Source: Bacteroidales bacterium
GTDB taxonomy: Bacteria; Bacteroidota; Bacteroidia; Bacteroidales; ML635J-15
Assembly: GCA_028701945.1 (NCBI GenBank)
Contig: JAQVPT010000007.1
Coordinates: 1 to 28,462 of the forward strand
DNA: 28,462 nt
Direction of reading: 5' to 3'
The notes beneath the pieces are model-generated. The model saw only the letters and a program-made list of their open reading frames with translations. It was not told the DNA's origin and searched no databases. Numbering within the stretch: the stretch's first letter is position 1; each line of letters starts with the position of its first letter. This document shows positions 8,635 to 17,532 of this stretch, piece by piece. The position numbers and the translations under genes were made by a program.

Positions 8635-11598
8635 TTATAATTTCTGTTTAACTTCCGTTTCATCGAAAGCTTCTACAATATCTCCAACCTTAATGTCATT
8701 AAATTTGTCGATGTTTAAGCCACATTCGTAACCTGAGGTAACATCTTTAACGTCATCTTTAAAGCGTTTGAGACTACCAAGCTTACCAGTGTAAATTACG
8801 ATACCATCTCTAATAATCCGCACATTAGATTTTTTATATATTTTGCCATCAGTTACCATACAACCTGCGATTGTACCCACTTTAGTAATATTGAAAGTTT
8901 CGCGAATTTCGGCAGAACCAGTTATTGTTTCCTTAAGAGTTGGCGAAAGCATTCCTTCCATAGCATCAGTGATTTCGTTTATCGCATCATAGATAATGGA
9001 GTATAATCTGATTTCTATTTCTTCTTTTTCGGCAAGCTTTCGTGCATGACTTGAAGGACGGACTTGGAATCCGACTATAATAGCATTTGATGCAGCAGCA
9101 AGCATAACATCAGACTCTGAGATTTGACCGACCGCTTTATGAATTATATTAACATCGAAGTTGTCTTTTGAGAGATCTATTAGTGAGTCAGCTAAGGCTT
9201 CAACCGATCCGTCCACATCACCTTTAACAATAATGTTTATTTCGTTAAAATCACCAAGTGCCAATCTACGTCCAATTTCGTCGAGAGTAATATGTTTTTG
9301 CGTTCTTAGTCCTTGTTCGCGTTGTAATTGCAAGCGTTTATTTGCAAGGTCTCTAGCTTCGTGATCAGTATCTAGTACATTAAATTTATCCCCAGCCTGC
9401 GGCGCTCCGCTAAGACCGAGCACTAAAACAGGAGTAGAAGGTCCTGCTGTGTCGATTTTTTGACCGCGTTCGTTATACATAGCTTTAACACGTCCAGTTT
9501 GGCAACCAGCAAGTAGAATATCACCAACTTTCAGAGTCCCAGTTTGCACTAATAATGTAACTACGTATCCGCGTCCTTTATCCAAAGAGGATTCAATTAC
9601 CGCTCCAACTGCATTTCTGTTAGGATTTGCTTTAAGGTCAAGCATTTCAGACTCAAGCAGTACTTTTTCAAGTAGTTCTTCGATATTGATACCTTCTTTC
9701 GCCGAAATTTCTTGTGATTGATATTTCCCTCCCCACTCTTCGACGAGATAATTCATTTGTGAAAGTCCTTCACGTATCTTATCAGGATTAGCTGCGGGTT
9801 TATCTATTTTGTTAATTGCAAACACAATTGGAACTCCAGCTGCAGAAGCATGATTTATGGCTTCTATTGTTTGGGGCATTATGCTATCATCAGCAGCAAT
9901 AACAATAATCGCAACGTCTGTAATCTGTGCTCCACGAGCACGCATTGCAGTAAACGCTTCGTGCCCAGGTGTATCGAGGAAAGTAATCACTTTATCATCT
10001 TCTCGCTTCACGCTATATGCACCAATGTGCTGCGTTATACCTCCAGCTTCACCGTCTATTACATTTGCATTTCTAATTTGGTCAAGAAGTCTTGTTTTAC
10101 CGTGGTCAACGTGTCCCATAACAGTAACAATTGGTGGGCGAGTCTTAAGATCTTCAGGGGCATCCACAATATCTTCAATTTCACTTAGAACATCAGCACT
10201 TACAAATTCAATTTTAAATCCATATTCATCAGCAACCAAAGCCATTGTTTCTGCATCTAACCTCTGATTAATCGACACAAAAAGTCCTAAGCTCATACAA
10301 GTTCCAATAAGATTTGTAGCTGGAATATTCATCATGGTCGAAAGCTCACTAACAGAAACAAATTCGGTAACTTTAATAATGTTTTTTTCAGCTTCCAATT
10401 TTTGAAATTCTTCTTCTCTCTTTTGCGAACCAATATCGCGTTTTTCGCGTCGGTGTTTTGAAGCCTTTGATTTTTGTTTAGGAGATGTCAAACGGGCCAA
10501 AGTCTCTTTAATTTGCTTTTGTACATCGACCTCAGTTATTTCAGCTTTTTTGGGTTTAAGAACCTTTTTAGTTGGTTTTTTCTTTTTATTATCAGTTTGT
10601 ACATTCGCATCAGCGATATTAACTTTGACCTTTTTAATCCTTTTACGTTTGGATTTTCTTTCTTCTTTCTCTTTTTCTCGTTGTTTTTGGCGATCTTCTT
10701 TTTCTTTCTTCTTTTTCTTTTCAGTTTCTTCTTGACGTTTTAGGTAGTTATCAATATCAATTTTACCTACTACATTTGGACCTGCAAGTTTTTCTACTTT
10801 AGTCTTAATGAAATCAACATCATCTCTGATATCTTTTGTTTGCACTGTATCTTCTGCAACTAACTTTTGCTCTTCGACGACAGCTTCTTTCTTTTTTATT
10901 TCTAAATTTTCTTTTGCAATTTCAGTGGCTTTTTCTTCCACAGATATTTTTTCCTCTACAGTTGTTTTCTCTTTCGCAGCTGTTTCTTTTGTTTTTTTCT
11001 TTTCAACCGAAATTTCACTTACAACATTTTCTTTTTTAGTAGGCTCGCTTTTCTTTTGTTCGTTAGCCTTCTTTTGTTTTTCTTCTTGTTTTTCTTCTTT
11101 TGTTTTGCGTTTTGGACGTGTTTTTTGATTTATTTGGTCTAAATTTATTGTTCCCAATACTTTTAGTCCCTTTTCATCTTCCTCTGTTTTTTTAGAAACA
11201 TCAGGAGTTTTTTGGATTTCTATTTTTGTGATAATAGGTTTAACTGGCTCGATAGGACTTTTCTTTTCTTTATCGACAATTTCCTTTTCAAGAGGCTGGT
11301 CTATTGTTACCTTCTCGGGCTGCACCTGTTCGACTTGTACTTTAGCTTTTTCTTCAGAAATATTAGAAATCTTAGTTTCTTTAGCCTTTTCGGTATTTAT
11401 TATGGCTTTTTCTTTAAGTGATTTAGAATCTTTATACTCCTCAGCAAGAATATCCAAACACTCTACAGGAATTTTGACATTGGGGTTATTCCCGATGTCA
11501 AATCCCTTATTTTCAAGAAATTGGACAATGGTACTAGTTCCAACGTTTAATTCTCTTGCTACTATGCTAAGTCTCTTTGGTTTAGCCTCTGAAGTCAT
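8635..11598 (-). CDS. infB: Translation initiation factor IF-2
   Basis: IF-2 is the GTPase that brings initiator fMet-tRNA to the 30S subunit and promotes subunit joining. The 987 residues contain an IF2N module at ~8-55, a long Lys/Glu-rich low-complexity linker (~60-400), a second IF2N-like module at ~410-465, and the G domain. G motifs are GHVDHGKT (495-502), GGIT (519-522), DTPGH (542-546), NKID (596-599) and a SAK motif after that. Domains II, III and the fMet-tRNA-binding C-terminal barrel follow to the end. The G1 motif is followed by Arg503, where Ser or Thr is common; the P-loop itself is intact. The highly charged linker produces long open shadow frames on the opposite strand, which are not genes. 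infB lies in the standard nusA-infB order with a gap of 32 bases. Confidence 0.97.
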   Translation of the reverse strand: MTSEAKPKRLSIVARELNVGTSTIVQFLENKGFDIGNNPNVKIPVECLDILAEEYKDSKSLKEKAIINTEKAKETKISNISEEKAKVQVEQVQPEKVTIDQPLEKEIVDKEKKSPIEPVKPIITKIEIQKTPDVSKKTEEDEKGLKVLGTINLDQINQKTRPKRKTKEEKQEEKQKKANEQKKSEPTKKENVVSEISVEKKKTKETAAKEKTTVEEKISVEEKATEIAKENLEIKKKEAVVEEQKLVAEDTVQTKDIRDDVDFIKTKVEKLAGPNVVGKIDIDNYLKRQEETEKKKKKEKEDRQKQREKEKEERKSKRKRIKKVKVNIADANVQTDNKKKKPTKKVLKPKKAEITEVDVQKQIKETLARLTSPKQKSKASKHRREKRDIGSQKREEEFQKLEAEKNIIKVTEFVSVSELSTMMNIPATNLIGTCMSLGLFVSINQRLDAETMALVADEYGFKIEFVSADVLSEIEDIVDAPEDLKTRPPIVTVMGHVDHGKTRLLDQIRNANVIDGEAGGITQHIGAYSVKREDDKVITFLDTPGHEAFTAMRARGAQITDVAIIVIAADDSIMPQTIEAINHASAAGVPIVFAINKIDKPAANPDKIREGLSQMNYLVEEWGGKYQSQEISAKEGINIEELLEKVLLESEMLDLKANPNRNAVGAVIESSLDKGRGYVVTLLVQTGTLKVGDILLAGCQTGRVKAMYNERGQKIDTAGPSTPVLVLGLSGAPQAGDKFNVLDTDHEARDLANKRLQLQREQGLRTQKHITLDEIGRRLALGDFNEINIIVKGDVDGSVEALADSLIDLSKDNFDVNIIHKAVGQISESDVMLAAASNAIIVGFQVRPSSHARKLAEKEEIEIRLYSIIYDAINEITDAMEGMLSPTLKETITGSAEIRETFNITKVGTIAGCMVTDGKIYKKSNVRIIRDGIVIYTGKLGSLKRFKDDVKDVTSGYECGLNIDKFNDIKVGDIVEAFDETEVKQKL

Positions 11599-11630
11599 AT
11601 TTTAAAAAATAAGTTTGTAAATTTTTGTTT

Positions 11631-12869
11631 TTATTCAAATTCAGATTTAAGAATTTTTAAAACATCCTCTATCGTTTCAACTTCTAAATCTGTTCTCTTT
11701 TCCAGTTCTTCTACACTTAAATTAATAACTGCACGAGCAGTATCGCATCCAATTGCTTTAAAAGCATCAATTACCCATGATTCTATTTCATCTGAGAATT
11801 CATCAATAGCAACATCATCTTCATCTTCATCCACTTCTCTGTACACATCAATTGTAAATCCAACCAATTGGCTAGCTAATTTAATATTTAATCCGCCTTT
11901 CCCTATTGCAAGTGAAACTTGATCAGGATTTAGAAAAACATCAGCTTTTTTAGCTTCTTGGTTTAGTTTTATTGATGAAATTTTAGCTGGCGACAAAGCC
12001 CTTTGGATATAGAGCTGTGTATTACTTGTGTAGTTAATAATATCTATGTTCTCGTTATGTAATTCTCTAACGATGCCATGTATTCGACTACCTTTCATTC
12101 CTACACAAGCACCAACAGGATCAACGCGTTCGTCATAAGACTCAACAGCAACCTTGGCTCTTTCTCCAGGTATTCTAACGATTTTCTTAATTGTAATTAA
12201 ACCATCAAGTATTTCGGGTATTTCAAGTTCAAATAGCCTTTCTAAAAACAGTGGAGATGTTCGTGAAAGCTTTATTAACGGCGTGCCACTTCTAAGTTCA
12301 ACACTTAAAACAACCGCTCTCAATGTATCACCCTTACGATATCTATCACTTAATATTTGCTCTGATTTAGGAAGAATAAGTTCTGTACCCTCATCATCAA
12401 GTACTAGAATTTCGCGTTTCCAAATCTGATAAATTTCACCGATAACTAGTTCCCCAACTCTATCTTTATATTTTGTGTAAACGTTATCTTTTTCGCGTTC
12501 TAAAATTTTAGCTTGTAAGTTTTGTTTTAATGCAAGAATTGCTCTTCGTCCAAAATCTTCGAGCTTTATAGCATCGGAATATTCTTCACCAATCTCAAAG
12601 TCCTCATCAATTTTTCTGGCCTCTGTAAGAGATATTTGAACATATTCGTCAGTAAAATCGGCATCATCAACAACTACACGATATCGCCATATTTCGACAT
12701 CACCTTTTGCATCGTTGATAATAACATCAAATTTACTATCTTCTCCAAATAGTTTTGTTAGAGTAGAAATAAAAACGTCTTTTAAAACGCCGATCATAGT
12801 TGGACGATCAATGCTTTTTAATTCTTTAAATTCTGCAAAGGTGTCTATTAGATTATTCTGCAACTCCAT
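11631..12869 (-). CDS. nusA: Transcription termination/antitermination factor NusA
   Basis: NusA binds RNA polymerase and nascent RNA, modulating pausing, intrinsic termination and rRNA antitermination. The 412 residues show the N-terminal polymerase-binding domain (~1-125), an S1 domain (~130-200), and two KH modules with DPVGACVGMKGSRI and VSLAIGKGGLNIKLASQ. A short acidic stretch (DEDEDD) and one helix-hairpin-helix-like C-terminal segment follow. It is shorter than the E. coli protein, which has two acidic repeats, and I regard this length as normal for Bacteroidota. It sits 20 bases after rimP and 32 bases before infB. A possible self-regulated leader hairpin lies upstream of rimP. Confidence 0.96.
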   Translation of the reverse strand: MELQNNLIDTFAEFKELKSIDRPTMIGVLKDVFISTLTKLFGEDSKFDVIINDAKGDVEIWRYRVVVDDADFTDEYVQISLTEARKIDEDFEIGEEYSDAIKLEDFGRRAILALKQNLQAKILEREKDNVYTKYKDRVGELVIGEIYQIWKREILVLDDEGTELILPKSEQILSDRYRKGDTLRAVVLSVELRSGTPLIKLSRTSPLFLERLFELEIPEILDGLITIKKIVRIPGERAKVAVESYDERVDPVGACVGMKGSRIHGIVRELHNENIDIINYTSNTQLYIQRALSPAKISSIKLNQEAKKADVFLNPDQVSLAIGKGGLNIKLASQLVGFTIDVYREVDEDEDDVAIDEFSDEIESWVIDAFKAIGCDTARAVINLSVEELEKRTDLEVETIEDVLKILKSEFE

Positions 12870-12889
12870 ATTTCATACTATTATAGGTT

Positions 12890-13351
12890 TTATTTACTAA
12901 ATGATATTTCACTTTTTGTTGATTTAATATTTGTTTTGTCAATTTTATATTCTTCTTGTATTTCTTGTTTTTTATTATTTATTTTTTTGATAGCAGTCTT
13001 TGTTACAACAATATTATCGTCATTAAAAGCACTTAATTTTCCACATATTTTTTCTCCATCAACCGTTACAACTTCGACATTCGTATTTATTGCTTTAAGG
13101 TATTGTTGGTCAACTTTAAATGGCTTTGATAAACCTGGTGAACCAACTTCTAAAGAAAAATCTTCGATTTCTCTATCAAATTGAGACTCAATGTGGCGGC
13201 TTATGCGTTTACAGGCTTCTATTGTTATTCCATCAAGGTCATCGACATACACAAAAACATCATTCGCATTGTTGATTTTAATGTCAACAATAAACTCACT
13301 GTCGGTTAAACAGCTACTGCAAATTTCTGATATTTTTTCTGCTTTTATCAT
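12890..13351 (-). CDS. rimP: Ribosome maturation factor RimP
   Basis: RimP (formerly DUF150) assists late assembly of the 30S subunit. The 153 residues show the N-terminal alpha/beta domain with the D-x-D-GITIEAC helix and SRHIESQ region, the linker motif LEVGSPGLSKPF (the family signature LEVSSPGLDRPL), and a shorter C-terminal SH3-like domain. The Lys-rich tail is unremarkable. It is the first gene of the rimP-nusA-infB-dusB run, as in many bacteria, and is preceded by a phylum-typical promoter and a GC-rich hairpin. The ATG at 13351 begins the recognisable fold, so the start is sound. Confidence 0.94.
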   Translation of the reverse strand: MIKAEKISEICSSCLTDSEFIVDIKINNANDVFVYVDDLDGITIEACKRISRHIESQFDREIEDFSLEVGSPGLSKPFKVDQQYLKAINTNVEVVTVDGEKICGKLSAFNDDNIVVTKTAIKKINNKKQEIQEEYKIDKTNIKSTKSEISFSK

Positions 13352-13368
13352 ATATATTTAATAAAACA

Positions 13369-13389
13369 GGGGACTTTTTGTTGGTCCCC
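13369..13389 (-). promoter_or_regulatory. GC-rich leader hairpin upstream of rimP
   Basis: On the minus strand GGGGAC and GTCCCC pair in a perfect 6-bp all-GC-rich stem with a 9-base A-rich loop. TGTTTTATT follows, and the rimP start codon is 17 bases beyond the stem. In such an AT-rich region this stem stands out. It lies between the predicted transcription start and rimP, so it could be an attenuator for the NusA operon or a translation-control stem. This is inference from position and form. Confidence 0.5.
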
Positions 13390-13414
13390 CGGTATCTTTA
13401 CACCTAAAAGTTTT

Positions 13415-13447
13415 GCAAAAATACAAAAGTTTATGCAACTGCCAAAA
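13415..13447 (-). promoter_or_regulatory. Bacteroidota-type promoter of the rimP-nusA-infB-dusB operon
   Basis: Read on the minus strand there is a -33 element TTTTGG (TTTG at 13446-13443), exactly 19 bases of spacer, and a -7 element TATTTTTGC (TAnnTTTG at 13423-13416). This matches the known Bacteroidota consensus in both boxes and spacing. The predicted start is near 13410, giving a leader of about 60 bases before rimP. Confidence 0.8.
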
Positions 13448-13585
13448 TTTTTATTGTATTTTTGATGCGACAAGGGTTAAACCTAAATATTTCGCATTTT
13501 AAAACAAATTAACTAGTACAATTAATGATAATGGCAATATAATTACAAACTTGCTCGCTAAATGACGCATGTAAATTGATAAGAC

Positions 13586-13675
13586 AACAATCCATAAATT
13601 AACTTTCTCATATATAAACTCGCATAAATTTGGTAAATTTGAATTATCATTATGCAAAAAGATTTATGGATTGTT
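13586..13675. repeat. Nested inverted repeat (14 bp arms, 62-base interval)
   Basis: AACAATCCATAAAT (13586-13599) is repeated in perfect inverted orientation at 13662-13675. Inside, GCATAA (13622-13627) pairs with TTATGC (13650-13655). The whole could fold as a two-tier stem in RNA or be a remnant of a small terminal-inverted-repeat element. I see no target-site duplication that would prove the latter. Confidence 0.5.
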
Positions 13676-13754
13676 TCAAGATAAACAATAATGTCCTGTA
13701 AATAAGCTCTTTATATGTAGAGTTATAGACAAGCTCAAAACAGCAGATTTGAAT

Positions 13755-13797
13755 GCAAAAAAAAGTAATTATCAAACAAAAAGGTTATGATAATTAC
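13755..13797 (-). terminator. Intrinsic terminator after the nifU-like gene
   Basis: GTAATTATCA (13765-13774) and TGATAATTAC (13788-13797) form a perfect 10-bp stem with a 13-base loop. Read on the minus strand the stem is followed at once by a run of eight T. It lies 38 bases past the stop of the nifU-like gene and would end the mrp-nifU transcript. Confidence 0.85.
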
Positions 13798-13834
13798 GAT
13801 TTTAGTATCTCATCGAATAAAAGACTTGTTGTTT

Positions 13835-14065
13835 TTAAACAGACACAACTTCTTTTACTTCTGGCACATCTTTTTTAAGTTTATCTTCTACACCCAGCTT
13901 TAGAGTTTGAACACTAAAAGGGCATGAGCCACAAGCTCCTAAAAGCTTTACTTTAACAATATAATCGGGAGTAACTTCGACTAGGCTAATATCACCACCA
14001 TCAGCTTGAAGATAAGGTCTTACTTCTTCTATTGATTTTTCAATTCTTTTTATTATTTCTTCCAT
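13835..14065 (-). CDS. NifU C-terminal-domain Fe-S scaffold/carrier protein
   Basis: This 76-residue protein is a stand-alone NifU C-terminal (Nfu) domain. It shows RPYLQADGGDI (residues 16-26) and the GACGSCPFS motif with Cys45 and Cys48, which in this family bind a shared Fe-S cluster between two subunits. It would deliver clusters to apo-proteins in the cytosol. It starts 11 bases after the mrp stop, so the pair is almost surely cotranscribed; both are Fe-S cluster carriers, which supports a joint role. A strong hairpin terminator follows. No other domain is present, unlike full NifU or NfuA. Confidence 0.93.
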   Translation of the reverse strand: MEEIIKRIEKSIEEVRPYLQADGGDISLVEVTPDYIVKVKLLGACGSCPFSVQTLKLGVEDKLKKDVPEVKEVVSV

Positions 14066-14076
14066 TATTTTATGTT

Positions 14077-15177
14077 TTATTTAATTATTACTTGTTTTGT
14101 AGGTGCTAATTCATTGTTCCTTTTTTCTACGGCATCTAAAAATTCATCTGCAAAATCAGAAAAGGCTTTGCCAATAACAGATGATGCATCAATTGCAATT
14201 GGTTTTCCGCTATCGCCACTTTCGCAAACCGATTGAACGATCGGGATTTGAGCAAGCACTTTAGTATTAACTTCTTTAGCAAGTTTTTCAGTACCACCTT
14301 GTCCAAAAATATAATATTTATTCTCGGGTAATTCTGCTGGTGTAAACCAAGCCATATTTTCAACTAAACCAAGTAAAGGTACATCAATATTTTTAGATTT
14401 AAACATCGCAACACCTTTTCGGGCATCTGCAATTGCAACTTCTTGTGGAGTACTAACTATAATTGCTCCTGTAACAGGTACAGATTGAACTAATGTCAAG
14501 TGAATATCACTCGTACCAGGAGGCATATCAAAAAGCAGGAAATCTAGTTCGCCCCATTTTGCTTGATCGATGAGTTGCTTTAAAACACCACCAGCCATTG
14601 GTCCTCGCCAAATTGTTGCATCTGCAGCATTTACAAAAAACCCGACCGAAAGCATCTTAATGCCGTATTTTTCAATTGGCACCATAAACTCTTTACCATC
14701 TTCAGTAATGCCAGTTGGTTTTACGTCTTCAACACCAAACATTTTCGGAATACTAGGTCCAAAAATATCAGCATCAATAACACCAACTCGATAACCTTTT
14801 TGTGCAAGAGATACTGCAAGATTAACGGTTACTGTCGATTTGCCTACTCCTCCTTTTCCGCTGGCAATCGCAATAATATTTTTAATGCCTTCTATTCCAT
14901 TTGCATTTTTTGGGGTTAATTTTTGTTTGGGCTTTGCTTTGGTTGTTATGTTTATTATCGCATCAAGTCCAAATTGCTTTTCTACCTCGCTTTTTATAGC
15001 ACGTTTTATTGAGTTTATAAATGGATCGGTTATTTTATCGAATATCAATGTGATATTAACAGAATTGTCTTCAATTTCAAGACTTTCAAGAACTCCTGAA
15101 CTAATAATATCTTGTCCTGTTTCGGGATGTATAACCGACTTTAATACGTTAATAATATTTTGTTTTGTAAATTCCAT
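14077..15177 (-). CDS. mrp: Mrp/NBP35-family Fe-S carrier P-loop ATPase with N-terminal DUF59 domain
   Basis: This is a cytosolic P-loop ATPase of the Mrp/ApbC family, which binds and transfers Fe-S clusters. Residues ~1-85 are a DUF59/MIP18-like domain. Residues ~98-350 are the ATPase, with the deviant Walker A GKGGVGKST (107-115), VIDADIFGPSIPKMFG, LLFDMPPGTSDIHLT and the STPQEVAIADARKGVAMF region. The CPxC pair found near the C-terminus of E. coli Mrp is absent: the matching stretch reads ENMAWFTPAELPENKYYIFG. I recall this form as common in Bacteroidota Mrp proteins. Its neighbour is a NifU-type protein 11 bases downstream. The upstream wbpA-like gene is 49 bases away on the same strand, so read-through is possible. 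Confidence 0.93.
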   Translation of the reverse strand: MEFTKQNIINVLKSVIHPETGQDIISSGVLESLEIEDNSVNITLIFDKITDPFINSIKRAIKSEVEKQFGLDAIINITTKAKPKQKLTPKNANGIEGIKNIIAIASGKGGVGKSTVTVNLAVSLAQKGYRVGVIDADIFGPSIPKMFGVEDVKPTGITEDGKEFMVPIEKYGIKMLSVGFFVNAADATIWRGPMAGGVLKQLIDQAKWGELDFLLFDMPPGTSDIHLTLVQSVPVTGAIIVSTPQEVAIADARKGVAMFKSKNIDVPLLGLVENMAWFTPAELPENKYYIFGQGGTEKLAKEVNTKVLAQIPIVQSVCESGDSGKPIAIDASSVIGKAFSDFADEFLDAVEKRNNELAPTKQVIIK

Positions 15178-15226
15178 TTTTAAAAATTTGAATCTGTTTG
15201 AATAACAATAAAACGAAGTAAATGTT

Positions 15227-16516
15227 TTATAAACTCCAATAAGTTAAATCTTTAATCTTATTCCGGAAAACGCCTTTAATATCAATTAATATTCCATTTT
15301 CATTTGATAAGTCTTTAAAATAAGATTCAGTAAGGTTTACATAAGGTTTATGGTTCACAGCAACTATTATTGCATCATATTTACCTTCGGGTTTTGCAGA
15401 GAGTTCAACGTCATATTCCTTTTTTACCTCCGCAACATCTGCATAAGCATCAACCACATCATAATGGACATTGTACTTTTTAAGCTCATCCAAAATATCT
15501 ATAACTCTTGAGTTGCGAATATCAGTAACATCTTCTTTAAATGTCATGCCCATAACCAGTACACGTGCTTTAGTTATTTCTTTCTTTTTAGAAATGATGA
15601 GTTTAACAACCTTACTTGCGACATAAGCACCCATACCATCGTTAATTGCACGTCCTGAGTTTATCATGCGTGCATGATAACCAAGTTCTTTAGCTTTATG
15701 AAGTAAGTAGTATGGATCAACGCCAATACAGTGTCCTCCAACGAGACCTGGAATAAAATTAAGAAAATTCCATTTTGTGCCTGATGCTTCAAGAACTTCA
15801 AAAGTGTTGATGTGCATGTGATCAAAAATTATTGACAATTCGTTCATTAAAGCAATGTTTACGTCTCGTTGTGTGTTTTCAATAATTTTTGCAGCTTCGG
15901 CAACTTTAATTGAGCTTGCGCGATGCACACCAGCTTTTATTATTATTTCATAAGTTTTTGCAATATCTTCAGCAGACTCGGCATCACAACCCGAAGACAC
16001 TTTTACAATACTTGTTAAAGTATGAACTTTATCTCCGGGATTAATTCGTTCAGGAGAAAAACCAACTTTAAAATCTTCTATAAATTTTAATCCTGACATT
16101 TGCTCAAGAACAGGGATGCAGTCTTCTTCGGTACAGCCGGGATATACTGTTGATTCGTAAACAACATAATCCCCTTTTTTTAATATTCTACCTACTGTTT
16201 CTGATGCTTTGAGTACTGGAGTAAGATCGGGTAAATTATGTTCGTCAATAGGTGTTGGAACAGCAACAATGTGAAAATGACAGTTTTTAAGGTCTTCGGG
16301 ATTTGCTGTGAATATAATGTCTCGATTCTCAAAATCTTCTGATGATAGTTCATTACTTGGATCGATGCCCTTTTTCATCATTTCGACTCTTTCAGGTTTT
16401 ATATCAAAACCAACGACTTTAACATGCTTAGCAAACTCTAAAGCGATTGGTAATCCAACGTATCCAAGACCTATTACAGAAATTTTCTTTTCTTTATTAA
16501 TGATTGAATTATACAT
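15227..16516 (-). CDS. wbpA: UDP-N-acetyl-D-glucosamine 6-dehydrogenase (WbpA/TviB type)
   Basis: This NAD-dependent dehydrogenase oxidises C6 of a UDP-HexNAc, probably UDP-GlcNAc, to UDP-GlcNAcA. The 429 residues show an N-terminal Rossmann fold with GLGYVGLP (16-23), the AVPTP strand, YESTVYPGCTEE, FSPERINPGD, the ENTQRDVNIALMNE helix, and GGHCIGVDPYY with catalytic Cys263. A C-terminal nucleotide-sugar-binding domain has MGMTFKEDVTDIRNSR. The FSPERINPGD and TQRDVNIALMNE stretches resemble WbpA/TviB more than UDP-glucose dehydrogenase. Its neighbours, WbpB- and WbpD-like genes upstream on the same strand, support UDP-GlcNAc as substrate. It lies 68 bases after the wbpB-like gene. The alternative is a UDP-ManNAc dehydrogenase (WecC type), less likely given context. 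Confidence 0.88.
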   Translation of the reverse strand: MYNSIINKEKKISVIGLGYVGLPIALEFAKHVKVVGFDIKPERVEMMKKGIDPSNELSSEDFENRDIIFTANPEDLKNCHFHIVAVPTPIDEHNLPDLTPVLKASETVGRILKKGDYVVYESTVYPGCTEEDCIPVLEQMSGLKFIEDFKVGFSPERINPGDKVHTLTSIVKVSSGCDAESAEDIAKTYEIIIKAGVHRASSIKVAEAAKIIENTQRDVNIALMNELSIIFDHMHINTFEVLEASGTKWNFLNFIPGLVGGHCIGVDPYYLLHKAKELGYHARMINSGRAINDGMGAYVASKVVKLIISKKKEITKARVLVMGMTFKEDVTDIRNSRVIDILDELKKYNVHYDVVDAYADVAEVKKEYDVELSAKPEGKYDAIIVAVNHKPYVNLTESYFKDLSNENGILIDIKGVFRNKIKDLTYWSL

Positions 16517-16584
16517 AATTTTATGTTGTTAAATATTTCACAGATTAAAAGTGTAAAAATAATTTAATTATTTAATTTTCAAAA

Positions 16585-17529
16585 TTACTTTTTTAATAAT
16601 GGATGATATTCGCCCTTAATTCCAGTCGCAACAGCATTTCGTATATCATAGACCATGTTTATTGAGTTGCGTGCATCTTGTAATCCGAAACCATTTCCTG
16701 CTAAAATATGCTTATAACTTTCGGTATGCAGATCAGTAAAACCATCACTAAACTCTATTTCGTGGTCCTCTATTTTAATTGAGCGGTATGTTCTTTGACC
16801 CTTTGCTTTAATATCGTCGGGAAGCATGTTTTCGTCTATTGATAAAACCCAGCGTACTCTTGCTCTTTCTAATTCAAGAAAACCAGCTGCTTTATCTTTT
16901 TCGCTTAATTGAACAGTACTAGATTTTACTTTACCAAAAATCCAGCTTAACATATCAAAAAAGTGGACGCCAATGTTTGTTGCTATACCTCCTGATTTTT
17001 GCATATCGCCTTTCCATGAATAATGATACCACTTACCACGAGAAGTTATATATGCTAAATCAATATCATAAATTTTATCTTTTGGTCCGTTATCAATTTT
17101 GTTTTTTAATTCAATAATTGATTTGTGAAGACGTAACTGTAAGATATTATAAATTTTATTCCCCGTTTCTTTTTCTATTTCTTCGAGAGCGTCAATATTC
17201 CAAGGATTAAGTACTAGTGGCTTTTCACAAATTGCGTTTGCTTTATGTCTTAATGCAAATCTTATATGAGAATCGTGCAAGTAGTTTGGAGAACAAATGC
17301 TAACATAATCTATTTTTTTATCTGTACGGCTCAATTTATCAACATGTCTTTCGAATCTTTCAAATTCATGAAAAAAATCTGCTTCTGGAAAATGAGCATC
17401 CAAAAAACCTACACTGTCAAAAGGATCGAGTGTTGCAATTAAATCATTTCCTGTTTCTTTGATAGCTATTACGTGTCTGAGGGCAATATATCCGCCCACT
17501 CCTACAAGTGCAAAATTTACATTCGACAT
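16585..17529 (-). CDS. wbpB: UDP-GlcNAcA 3-dehydrogenase, Gfo/Idh/MocA family (WbpB/WlbA type)
   Basis: This NAD-dependent oxidoreductase oxidises the 3-OH of UDP-GlcNAcA to the 3-keto sugar, the step before transamination in UDP-2,3-diacetamido-uronic acid synthesis. The 314 residues match WbpB/WlbA in length and motifs: Rossmann GVGGYIALRH (10-19), DPFDSVG (35-41), VSICSPNYLHDSHI, CEKPLVLNPWN with Lys103, and SGGIATNIGVHFFDML (179-194). It starts 3 bases after the stop of the acetyltransferase gene, so the two are translationally linked. In the known pathway WbpB works with the aminotransferase WbpE, which recycles its NADH through 2-oxoglutarate. No such gene is found in this window. Confidence 0.9.
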   Translation of the reverse strand: MSNVNFALVGVGGYIALRHVIAIKETGNDLIATLDPFDSVGFLDAHFPEADFFHEFERFERHVDKLSRTDKKIDYVSICSPNYLHDSHIRFALRHKANAICEKPLVLNPWNIDALEEIEKETGNKIYNILQLRLHKSIIELKNKIDNGPKDKIYDIDLAYITSRGKWYHYSWKGDMQKSGGIATNIGVHFFDMLSWIFGKVKSSTVQLSEKDKAAGFLELERARVRWVLSIDENMLPDDIKAKGQRTYRSIKIEDHEIEFSDGFTDLHTESYKHILAGNGFGLQDARNSINMVYDIRNAVATGIKGEYHPLLKK

Positions 17530-17532
17530 AAA

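Larger units (their letters stand above)
13352..13834. other. Intergenic region between nifU-like gene and rimP
   Basis: No gene is visible here. The right part (towards 13834) holds the nifU-side terminator; the left part holds the rimP promoter and leader hairpin. Between them, 13586-13675 is a 14-bp perfect inverted repeat enclosing a second 6-bp one. The remainder is featureless AT-rich DNA. Confidence 0.6.

Noticed and set aside
10474..11605. Several long plus-strand ORFs rich in Phe, Ser and Leu opposite infB
   Set aside because: They are mirror images of the Lys/Glu-rich linker of IF-2, whose codons read as Phe/Leu/Ser on the other strand.
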